A DNA stretch of 59,296 nt from JANXUC01 sp043782485. Lineage in GTDB: Bacteria; Acidobacteriota; Terriglobia; Terriglobales; Acidobacteriaceae. A program made the translations under genes and the position numbers. Below are positions 52,937 to 59,296 of the stretch, one piece after another. The notes beneath the pieces are model-generated. The model was not told where the DNA came from, ran no database searches, and worked only from the letters and a program-made list of their open reading frames with translations. The DNA is taken from positions 1 through 59,296 of the forward strand of contig JAYWAL010000133.1 in assembly GCA_043782485.1 (NCBI GenBank). The letters run 5' to 3'. Each line of letters opens with the position of its first letter. The first letter of the stretch is position 1.

Positions 52937-52948
52937 TATAATTTCCCC
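52937..52948 (+). promoter_or_regulatory. TATAAT box 6 bp before the gatB ATG (leaderless-type promoter)
   Basis: TATAAT at 52937-52942, then TTCCCC, then ATG. Same arrangement as at 51773. No ribosome-binding site is present. Confidence 0.65.
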
Positions 52949-54421
52949 ATGGCCACCACCGCCCCACCACCCGCCGCAACCAAATACGAGCCCGTAATTG
53001 GCCTGGAAGTCCACGTCCAGCTCCTTACCAACACCAAGATCTTCTGTTCCTGCTCGACGCGCTTCGGCAACCAGCCCAACTCCAACGTTTGCCCCGTCTG
53101 CCTCGGCCTCCCCGGAGCGCTTCCGGTGCTGAACAACAAGACCGTGGAGTACGCCGTGCTGGCGGCGATGGCGCTGAATTGCCAGATTCGCGAGACTTCG
53201 ATTTTTGCCCGGAAGAATTATTTTTACCCCGATCTGCCCAAGGGCTACCAGATTTCGCAGTTTGATAAGCCCATTGCCGAACACGGATACCTGGAAATCA
53301 AAACGGGCAACGGAAATTCGAAAAGAATCGGCATCACCCGCCTCCATATGGAGGAAGACGCCGGAAAGAGCCTGCACGATGGCTTTCCCGACGCTGCCAA
53401 TAAGACCGCCATCGACCTGAACCGCAGCGGCGTTCCTTTGATAGAAATTGTGAGCGAGCCCGACCTGGCCAGTCCCGCAGAGGCTTACGAATACCTGACG
53501 CGGTTGAAGGAAATCATCCTCTACACCGGCGTCAGCGACTGCAATATGGAGGAAGGCTCGCTGCGCTGCGACGCCAACGTTTCCGTCCGCCCGGTGGGCC
53601 AGAAGGAATTCGGCACCAAGGCCGAAGTGAAGAACGTGAATTCTTTCCGCTTCATCAAGCAGGCGCTCGAGTACGAAATCGAGCGTCAGGTCGAACTCAT
53701 CGAATCCGGCGGCAAGGTCGTGCAGGAGTCGCGGCTCTACAACGCCAACGAAGGCCGGACTTACTCCATGCGCTCGAAAGAGCAGGCGCACGACTACCGC
53801 TATTTTCCGGAGCCGGATTTGCTGCCGCTGGTCGTGGACGCAGCGTGGCAGGCGGAAATCCGCCAGCAGTTGCCGGAACTCCCCGAAGCGCGGCGCGCGC
53901 GTCTGGTTTCTGAATACGGAATAACCGAGCAGGACGCCGGCGTGCTCACCGTCACCAGGAACTTCGCCGACCAGTTTGAAGAAGCCGCCCGGGCCTCAAA
54001 AAGTCCCAAACGCGTGGCCAATCTTGTCCAGGGAGAACTTCAGTCGCGGCTGAAGGCGCACAACCTTGAAATTGAGCAATCGCCCATTTCCATGAAGGGT
54101 GTCGCTCTCTCCGCCGATCTGGCCGAGGCTGGCACGCTCTCGAGCAAAATGCTGAAAGATCTTTACGACCTCTGCTTCGAGCGCAAGCAAGACTTCCCGG
54201 CGATCTACGAAAAAGAAAAGCCGCAGCAGATTACCGACACCGCCGCCATCGAGGCTGTGATCGACGAAGTCATCGCCGCCAACCCCAAGCAGGTCGAGCA
54301 GTACCGCGCTGGCAAGAAGACGGTCAAAGCCTTCTTTGTGGGCCAGGTGATGAAGGGGACCAAGGGGCAGGCGAGTCCTGGCGTGGTCAACGAGCTGCTC
54401 GACAAGAAGCTGGAAGGCTAG
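52949..54421 (+). CDS. gatB: Aspartyl/glutamyl-tRNA(Asn/Gln) amidotransferase subunit B
   Basis: Kinase/tRNA-binding subunit of GatCAB, which amidates Glu-tRNA(Gln) and Asp-tRNA(Asn). 490 aa. Motifs: VIGLEVHVQLLTNTKIFCSC, zinc Cys in FCSCSTRFG and CPVCLGLPG, YFYPDLPKGYQISQFD, MEEDAGKSLHD, and DANVSVRP. The C-terminal YqeY-like tail (VGQVMKGTKGQASPGVVNELL) is intact. gatA and gatC are not in the window. A TATAAT box ends six bases before the ATG. An upstream in-frame start at 52838 would lack homology. Confidence 0.97.
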   Translation: MATTAPPPAATKYEPVIGLEVHVQLLTNTKIFCSCSTRFGNQPNSNVCPVCLGLPGALPVLNNKTVEYAVLAAMALNCQIRETSIFARKNYFYPDLPKGYQISQFDKPIAEHGYLEIKTGNGNSKRIGITRLHMEEDAGKSLHDGFPDAANKTAIDLNRSGVPLIEIVSEPDLASPAEAYEYLTRLKEIILYTGVSDCNMEEGSLRCDANVSVRPVGQKEFGTKAEVKNVNSFRFIKQALEYEIERQVELIESGGKVVQESRLYNANEGRTYSMRSKEQAHDYRYFPEPDLLPLVVDAAWQAEIRQQLPELPEARRARLVSEYGITEQDAGVLTVTRNFADQFEEAARASKSPKRVANLVQGELQSRLKAHNLEIEQSPISMKGVALSADLAEAGTLSSKMLKDLYDLCFERKQDFPAIYEKEKPQQITDTAAIEAVIDEVIAANPKQVEQYRAGKKTVKAFFVGQVMKGTKGQASPGVVNELLDKKLEG

Positions 54422-54481
54422 CCACAATCCGGGGATCAACCCGAAACGCGTGGGGACAGCGGCCCTCGGCCGTCCTGCGAA

Positions 54482-54505
54482 GCTCCACCGCTCCACCGCT
54501 CCACC
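54482..54505. repeat. 8-bp tandem repeat, three copies
   Basis: GCTCCACC is repeated three times between gatB and the next gene, ending 58 bases before that gene's ATG. Confidence 0.85.
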
Positions 54506-54563
54506 GTCCAACACCTTCCGTCACAGCCAGGGCCGCCGCGTTTCCCGGTAGCATTGAGGGGCC

Positions 54564-55181
54564 ATGACTCTTAACCGCATCATCAGCCTTTGCTCGCTGG
54601 CGGTCTCGCTGGCCGTCCTGGTCATGCTGTTCCGGAAACCGCAGCAGTTGGTGCCGCCGCAAGCTCCCGCCGTTGCCGCCGCCAACGCCGAGTCTTTCCA
54701 GAACAAAATGTCGCAGCTGGAAAAGCCCAGCGCTGCCGGCCAAACTCCCGCGGAAGTTCATTTGAATTCGGCGGAAATCACGGCCGCCTTCGCCCAGGCC
54801 GCAGGAGCGATTTCCATGCCCGCCGCCTCCGGCGAGCTGAACTCTTCCACGCCCGTCACCGCTCCGGTCGACCCCTCCGCCCAGCCCGACATCAAAGACT
54901 ACAATGTCAACTTTGACGGTGACGTGGCCCACGGGCAATTCCTCACCAAGATCGCCGGAAAAGATGTTTGGGTCACCGTGTCCGGGCACCTTGGTTCCAA
55001 AGATGGATACGCGACGTTTGAGCCGACCGAGTTCAAAGTTGGCGACATCAGCGTGCCCACCTCGCTGGTCAACGACGCGCTCCAGAAAAAACTGGCCGAG
55101 CAGCATGACCGCTTGAAACTACCAGACTCCGTAAGCGGCCTGAAAGTGGAAAACGGCGAGCTCGTGATTACGCAGAAGTAG
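54564..55181 (+). CDS. Membrane-anchored protein of unknown function
   Basis: 205 aa. N-terminal anchor (SLCSLAVSLAVLVMLF), a Pro/Ala-rich linker, and a ~120-residue soluble part with AEVHLNSAEITAAFAQAAG, QPDIKDYNVNFDGDVAHGQF and KDVWVTVSGHLGSKDGYATF. A beta-rich, LolA/YceI-like layout is possible, but I see no diagnostic motif. The gene converges on the next with 11 bases between stops. Confidence 0.7.
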   Translation: MTLNRIISLCSLAVSLAVLVMLFRKPQQLVPPQAPAVAAANAESFQNKMSQLEKPSAAGQTPAEVHLNSAEITAAFAQAAGAISMPAASGELNSSTPVTAPVDPSAQPDIKDYNVNFDGDVAHGQFLTKIAGKDVWVTVSGHLGSKDGYATFEPTEFKVGDISVPTSLVNDALQKKLAEQHDRLKLPDSVSGLKVENGELVITQK

Positions 55182-55192
55182 CAGCCACCGAA

Positions 55193-56467
55193 TCAATAGT
55201 TCCGCATGCTATCAAACATCGTCCACACTTTATCCAACCCAGCCCGGTACACCACAAAACCCGCTCCGCCGTCCGACGCCTCGCGAAACACCAACTCTCC
55301 CGAGCCGTCCCCATCCACGTCAGCCACGTCCACAAATTCCAGTCGTGGATACACATCCAAATGATGGTCGTCGGTAGCCTCCGCCAGCAGCTTGCGCAAC
55401 TCGCCATAGATATCGACGCGTGCAATCACCGTCACCGTGGCGTGGGCCGCGCCGCCCAGCTTCTCCGCCGCATCCACGGTGGCGGTAAACACCAGCACCG
55501 GATCGTTGCTGTTGGTCGGGTCGAAGGTCTGCATTTGCGCGTTCACAAAGGCAATCGACGGCCCCGGCTTGCCGCCGTGCGCAGCGGGTTTCACTCCGTA
55601 CAAAGCGCAAACCGTTTCGGAGGCCATGGCCTGGAGCTTTTTGCGGTACGTCAAAACATCATCCGGTTTAGCAAATAGAACATACGGCCGCAGGTCCGGC
55701 CCGCCTTCATCGGAAACAGCCAGAAAGCGTTCCTTCACCGGCGCTGTAGTGGCGAAGTCTTTGTCATCAAACTTCTGCTGCGCTTCGCCCGGCTTGCCCC
55801 GTCGCAGAATTGGACGCTCGCCCACGCTGGGTGCGGGCGGGCCAGCGGCCTCAGCGGCATCACTCTTGGGCATACTCTTCTTCAGTTTCGGTGGCGCGTC
55901 GGTCCCGGTTGGTTCCCCGGACTTCGCGTCGGTAGCCTTGCCATCGCCAGCCTTGCCATCGTCAGGCTTTTTTTCCTTAGCTGGCGTCTGTTCCGTTTTC
56001 GTGTTATCCGCTCGCCGCAAAATCGGCGGGGCTTCATCTTCGTCCACGCGTTTCGTTGAGGTAATCGGCGGTGGTCGCTTCGGTTCGCTCCCGGTCGGCA
56101 CCCAGCGCCCCTCACCAAACCAGCTACCCCGCGCCGCGCGCGCATCCACCACTGTGTACAGGCCAATCGATTCCCCGTTGCGGGTTCCTTCGTAGACCGT
56201 CAGCGGCCTTACCGACATTGGAACAGGCGTCGCCTTGTAGGTGCCAGCGTCATAGATCTTCCCGTCCACCAGAATGCAAACTGTCTGAAGGCGCGCCTTG
56301 CCGTTTGCCAGAAGCTCCACCAAGCCCAGCGCGCGCGGCCCCGTGGACTTCACGGTACGCTTAGCCAATTGCGCCCCGGCCCCGCAAACCGGCCCGCCAC
56401 AGAGCACAGCGAAGAGCGCGACGCGATGAAAATTACACCAGAAATTCCGCCTGAAAAATCGATTCAT
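55193..56467 (-). CDS. Secreted protein with C-terminal calcium-binding-like (FG-GAP/VCBS) motif
   Basis: 424 aa with a signal-like N-terminus. Residues ~150-260 are a long Lys/Glu/Pro/Asp-rich low-complexity linker with two LRRxxxP-like pieces (PPILRRADN and RPILRRGKP). The C-terminal ~170 residues are a folded domain with AHATVTVIARVDIYGELRKL and an EF-like DVADVDGDGSGELVFRE, which resembles FG-GAP/VCBS calcium motifs. No known name; divergent from bcp with 33 bases between starts. Confidence 0.72.
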   Translation of the reverse strand: MNRFFRRNFWCNFHRVALFAVLCGGPVCGAGAQLAKRTVKSTGPRALGLVELLANGKARLQTVCILVDGKIYDAGTYKATPVPMSVRPLTVYEGTRNGESIGLYTVVDARAARGSWFGEGRWVPTGSEPKRPPPITSTKRVDEDEAPPILRRADNTKTEQTPAKEKKPDDGKAGDGKATDAKSGEPTGTDAPPKLKKSMPKSDAAEAAGPPAPSVGERPILRRGKPGEAQQKFDDKDFATTAPVKERFLAVSDEGGPDLRPYVLFAKPDDVLTYRKKLQAMASETVCALYGVKPAAHGGKPGPSIAFVNAQMQTFDPTNSNDPVLVFTATVDAAEKLGGAAHATVTVIARVDIYGELRKLLAEATDDHHLDVYPRLEFVDVADVDGDGSGELVFREASDGGAGFVVYRAGLDKVWTMFDSMRNY

Positions 56468-56500
56468 GAAATGTAAGATGCCAATGAGGACTCCAACGCC

Positions 56501-56980
56501 ATGCCAGTCAAGCTTCCGCTCAAAACTAATGATAAGGCCCCGTCGTTTTCCCTGCTCGACCAGGACGGCAACACCGTCTCACTCAAAGACTTCGCGGGCA
56601 AAACCGTAGTCTTGTTTTTCTATCCCAAGGCCGATACTCCAGGCTGCACCGTCGAAGCCTGCGGCTTCCGCGATACGTATAAAAAGATTCAAGCCACCGG
56701 CGCGGTCATCCTCGGTATCTCGGCCGATACCAGCGCCAAGCAGAAGAAGTTTGAGGAGAAATTCAAACTGCCCTACCCGCTGCTGGCCGATACCGACAAA
56801 AAAATCTGCGAATCCTTCGGCGTAATCCAGGAAAAAAGTATGTACGGGAAAAAATACATGGGCATCGCCCGCATGACGTTCGTCATCGGGCCAACCGGAA
56901 AAATTCTGCACATTTACGAGAAAGTGAAACCAGAAGGCCACGCCGAAGAAGTCCTGGCGTACCTGAACACGACCGCGTAA
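56501..56980 (+). CDS. bcp: Thiol peroxidase, BCP/PrxQ-type peroxiredoxin
   Basis: Thioredoxin-dependent peroxidase for H2O2 and organic hydroperoxides. 159 aa. Peroxidatic Cys49 and resolving Cys54 lie five residues apart in KADTPGCTVEACGFRD, the PrxQ signature for an intramolecular disulfide. Additional family motifs: FYPKADTPGCT with Arg in FRDTYK, and IARMTFVIGPTGKI. Divergent from a secreted protein gene. Confidence 0.96.
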   Translation: MPVKLPLKTNDKAPSFSLLDQDGNTVSLKDFAGKTVVLFFYPKADTPGCTVEACGFRDTYKKIQATGAVILGISADTSAKQKKFEEKFKLPYPLLADTDKKICESFGVIQEKSMYGKKYMGIARMTFVIGPTGKILHIYEKVKPEGHAEEVLAYLNTTA

Positions 56981-56994
56981 CGCGATCCGCGCTT

Positions 56995-57020
56995 GGGGGC
57001 TGGCACCCTCACCAGCCCCC
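56995..57020. terminator. GC-rich hairpin between convergent genes
   Basis: GGGGGCTGG/CCAGCCCCC with loop CACCCTCA, a 9-bp perfect stem. No T-run. A variant of the palindrome family at 7019 and 10618, placed 15 bases after the bcp stop. Confidence 0.45.
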
Positions 57021-57046
57021 TAACGCCATATCCGTGCCCCGCCCTG

Positions 57047-57616
57047 TTACTTCTTGGCCACAGCCGCCGCAGTGGTGGTAAAGGTAATTGCCGTTTCCGC
57101 CGGAACCACAGCTTCGCGCTTGCCCGTAGCAGCCGCCACGCCGGTTCCCGCAGCGCCGCCCGCCAACGCGCCTATCGCCGCGCCCTTACCGCCGCCGGCC
57201 AGCGCGCCAATAATCGCGCCCGCAGCTAGTCCGCCGCCGCCTTTGATCATCGAACTCTTCTTCTGGTCTTTCCCTGCAATATGGTAGGACGCGCTTTGCA
57301 CCGCCAAGCTCTTCCCGCCGACGCGAACCGCCGTCAGACGCAGGGAGAGTTGCCCCGGAGCGTGCAGCCGACCGCTCGACTTGGCCAACGATACTGTCCC
57401 GCTCACCGGATCACCCTGCTTGGCAGCGGTCTTACCGCCAACCACCAGGTCGCGCGCCAGCACGCCATTCCAGGCTTCGCCCACCTTCGCCGTGGCTGAG
57501 CTGATTTCGGTGCCGCTGCGAACGGTAATTTTTGTGCCTGCCGGAATCGTCTGTGCCGCGGCCATCGCGCTCAGAAGAGCGAGCAACGCGGTAAACTTGA
57601 ATGATTTTGCGAACAT
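57047..57616 (-). CDS. Secreted glycine-zipper protein
   Basis: 189 aa from ATG 57616, with AGGAGG six bases upstream. Signal peptide (LLALLSAMAAAQ). A ~95-residue beta domain (IPAGTKITVRSGTEISSATAK onward, with GKSLAVQSASYHI) matches the C-terminal domain of the 3618-4904 protein. A Gly/Ala-rich stretch (IIGALAGGGKGAAIGALAGG) forms a glycine-zipper helix. Glycine-zipper proteins insert in the outer membrane. Function unknown. Confidence 0.78.
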   Translation of the reverse strand: MFAKSFKFTALLALLSAMAAAQTIPAGTKITVRSGTEISSATAKVGEAWNGVLARDLVVGGKTAAKQGDPVSGTVSLAKSSGRLHAPGQLSLRLTAVRVGGKSLAVQSASYHIAGKDQKKSSMIKGGGGLAAGAIIGALAGGGKGAAIGALAGGAAGTGVAAATGKREAVVPAETAITFTTTAAAVAKK

Positions 57617-57705
57617 GGTTCCTCCTGAATTTAGATCGAAAATGAGTTGAGTCCACCTTACCAAATTTGGCAGCGGAACGCTGTATCGAAGGGCATGGCG
57701 ACCTC

Positions 57706-58308
57706 GTGAAATCTCCTCTGGCGTTGCCCCAGGAGTTCTTCGACCGCGATCCGCGCCGCGTGGCTCGGGATCTGCTCGGCAAACTGCTGGTCCGGCGCAT
57801 CGGACGCCAAACCCTCAGCGCCCGCATCGTCGAAACCGAAGCCTACCTGGGCAAGAACGACCCCGCTGCCCACTCTGCTTCCGGACGCACGCCGCGCAAC
57901 GCCGTCATCTTTGGCCCGCCCGGCTTCGCCTACGTATATTTCATTTACGGAAATCACTACTGCCTCAACGTTTCCTGCCTGCCGGATGGCGAACCGGGCG
58001 GCGTCCTGTTTCGCGCCGTGGAACCCGTAACGGGCCTGACTTGGATGGCTCGCAATCGCGCTCTACCCCAAGTCCCCGCCCACCACCTGACCAACGGCCC
58101 CGGCAAACTCACACAAGCCCTCAGCATCACCCGGGCCGACAACGGCACGAACCTCACCGACCCCACCCAATCGCTCTACCTAGGCAGCGACAACCTCCCC
58201 AAGCCCCTCGTCCAAACCACGCCGCGAATTGGCATTTCGAAAGCGGTCGCGCGCAAGTTGCGCTATGTCGTAGCCGGGAACCCGTTTGTCTCGCGTCGCT
58301 CATTTTAG
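57706..58308 (+). CDS. 3-methyladenine DNA glycosylase (AAG/MPG family)
   Basis: Excises alkylated and deaminated purines. 200 aa from GTG 57706, directly before LPQEFFDRDPRRVARDLLGK. Motifs: ARIVETEAYLG (catalytic Glu), DPAAHSASGRTPRN, the YVYFIYGNHYCLNV core, and GPGKLTQALSI. A TTG at 57667 adds 13 residues and cannot be excluded. Starts divergently from the glycine-zipper gene. Confidence 0.9.
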   Translation: MKSPLALPQEFFDRDPRRVARDLLGKLLVRRIGRQTLSARIVETEAYLGKNDPAAHSASGRTPRNAVIFGPPGFAYVYFIYGNHYCLNVSCLPDGEPGGVLFRAVEPVTGLTWMARNRALPQVPAHHLTNGPGKLTQALSITRADNGTNLTDPTQSLYLGSDNLPKPLVQTTPRIGISKAVARKLRYVVAGNPFVSRRSF

Positions 58309-58376
58309 TTCGCGGCTCGGGAGGCGAAGTGGTGGGTGAGTTGCATGTTTTGTGGCAAAGCGGAGAGACTAGCGGG

Positions 58377-59183
58377 ATGAGCGTTGCTTTGGATTTACGG
58401 GATCGGGTGGCTTTGGTTACGGGTGGGTCGCGTGGGATTGGCGCGGCTACGGTGCGGCTTTTGGCGAAGGCTGGGGCGCGGGTGGTGTTCAATTATCAGA
58501 AGGCGCGGGACCGGGCGGAGGAGTTGGTGCGGGAGTGTGGCCAGAAGTTTGGTGAAGGTCGGTGCCATGCCGTGCCCTGCGATCTTACCGGTACGGAAAC
58601 GGCTGAGGCTTTGGTTGGCGCGGCGGTGGAAAGGTTTGGGCGGCTGGATATTCTGGTTGTAAACCACGGTGTGTGGCCGGAGCACGATGCCGGCATCGAC
58701 CGGATGGCGGATTCGCAGTGGCGGAATACGCTAGCCATCAACTTGGATGCGGTATTTGCTGTGGTCAAACATGGCGTGGCGCAGATGAAGAGGCAGCCCC
58801 AACAGGGCGACAAATCGGGGGGCGCGACGGGGCACATTGTCCTGGTCAGCTCAACTTCGGGGCAGCGCGGGGAGGCTTTCCATGTGGACTACTCGGCTAG
58901 CAAGGGCGCGCTGATTAGTATGACGAAGAGCTTGTCGTCAGAATTGATTCGGCTGGGGATTTATGTGAACTGCGTTGCGCCGGGGTGGGTGGATACGGAT
59001 ATGTCAGCTGGGGCGCTGGCGGACGCGAGAACTTCGGCGGCGGTGTTGGGGACAATTCCGCTGGGTAGGGTGGGAACTCCGGAGGAGATTGCCGGGCCTA
59101 TCGTGTTTCTTTGCACGGAGATGGCGGGATTTATCTCGGGGGAAGTGTTCAACGTCAATGGCGGGGCGGTGCTGGTTGGGTGA
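58377..59183 (+). CDS. SDR-family oxidoreductase (FabG-like)
   Basis: 268 aa from ATG 58377 (GGAGA upstream). Cofactor motif TGGSRGIG (Thr15-Gly22), VNHG near residue 95, catalytic Ser in VLVSSTSGQ and Tyr-x-x-x-Lys (DYSASKGA), and the end motif GEVFNVNGGAVLV. Typical of 3-oxoacyl-ACP reductases and related NAD(P)H dehydrogenases. No acyl-carrier gene is adjacent, so the substrate is open. The reading frame before 58377 is a non-coding extension. Confidence 0.92.
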   Translation: MSVALDLRDRVALVTGGSRGIGAATVRLLAKAGARVVFNYQKARDRAEELVRECGQKFGEGRCHAVPCDLTGTETAEALVGAAVERFGRLDILVVNHGVWPEHDAGIDRMADSQWRNTLAINLDAVFAVVKHGVAQMKRQPQQGDKSGGATGHIVLVSSTSGQRGEAFHVDYSASKGALISMTKSLSSELIRLGIYVNCVAPGWVDTDMSAGALADARTSAAVLGTIPLGRVGTPEEIAGPIVFLCTEMAGFISGEVFNVNGGAVLVG

Positions 59184-59248
59184 GGCTGGGGCGAGAATCG
59201 CAGGCAGCCGCGGCCGGGTGGAATGCGTCCAAAGATGATGGGAGCTCT

Positions 59249-59296
59249 ATGAAAAACCTTTTCGCTGGCTTTTTGGCTGTCTTCTTAATGTTGGGT
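59249..59296 (+). CDS. Start of a signal-peptide protein, cut by window edge
   Basis: ATG 59249 with GGAG five bases upstream begins MKNLFAGFLAVFLMLG, a typical signal-peptide or anchor start, open to the window end. The product lies outside. Confidence 0.55.
   Translation, partial: MKNLFAGFLAVFLMLG

Overview
This is a high-GC chromosomal stretch from a diderm bacterium, most likely an Acidobacteriota (Terriglobia/Koribacter-like) soil organism. That placement is inference. It rests on the mix of LPS genes (waaA, lpxK, heptose genes, heptosyltransferase), many secreted proteins with Ala/Lys-rich signal peptides, DUF1287, DUF3108 and creatininase-family proteins, and dispersed repeats of a kind I associate with that phylum. 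There are no rRNA genes, intact tRNA genes, CRISPR arrays, insertion sequences or prophage. Almost everything is housekeeping or envelope biology, so the novelty lies mainly between the genes.

Layout. 0-5 kb: panB (cut by the window edge), a deoxynucleoside kinase, a polysaccharide deacetylase, a scar joining a broken ribbon-helix-helix antitoxin to a truncated Ig-like lipoprotein, and a secreted coiled-coil protein. 5-11 kb: a candidate structured RNA ending in a strong terminator, dnaB broken by a one-base frameshift, lepA, maf and a 55-residue TatA. 11-21 kb: a nagZ-type glycosidase with a lipoprotein, a zinc-ribbon membrane protein, the pyrR-pyrB-pyrC pyrimidine cluster, kbl, and rnr. 21-29 kb: a class A penicillin-binding protein paired with a membrane-anchored PASTA protein, ispD-ispF (isoprenoid synthesis), and an OmpR-type two-component system facing a small secreted protein across a set of 11-bp-spaced repeats. 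29-38 kb: an OmpA-like protein, a sorbosone-dehydrogenase-like lipoprotein, an EF-P with a YeiP/EfpL-type tip, tdh (partner of the distant kbl), a bactofilin and murJ. 38-46 kb: an aminotransferase and a seven-gene minus-strand LPS inner-core run (waaA, lpxK, heptose kinase, heptose adenylyltransferase, heptosyltransferase, isoprenylcysteine-methyltransferase-like protein, DUF3108 protein). 46-59 kb: secreted unknowns, a cupin, an EamA transporter, an M13 peptidase, a creatininase-family protein, gatB, a BCP peroxiredoxin, a 3-methyladenine DNA glycosylase, and an SDR oxidoreductase.

Envelope construction links much of the window: peptidoglycan (PBP1A/PASTA, MurJ, NagZ, bactofilin), LPS core and lipid A, and lipid carrier precursors (IspD/F). 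Intergenic DNA carries several recurrent patterns. These are a dispersed TTGTCATCCTGAGC repeat, GC-rich palindromes at gene ends, three-hairpin TTCA-loop clusters, short three-copy tandem repeats just upstream of start codons, and promoters whose -10 box sits 6 bp from the start codon, implying leaderless mRNAs.
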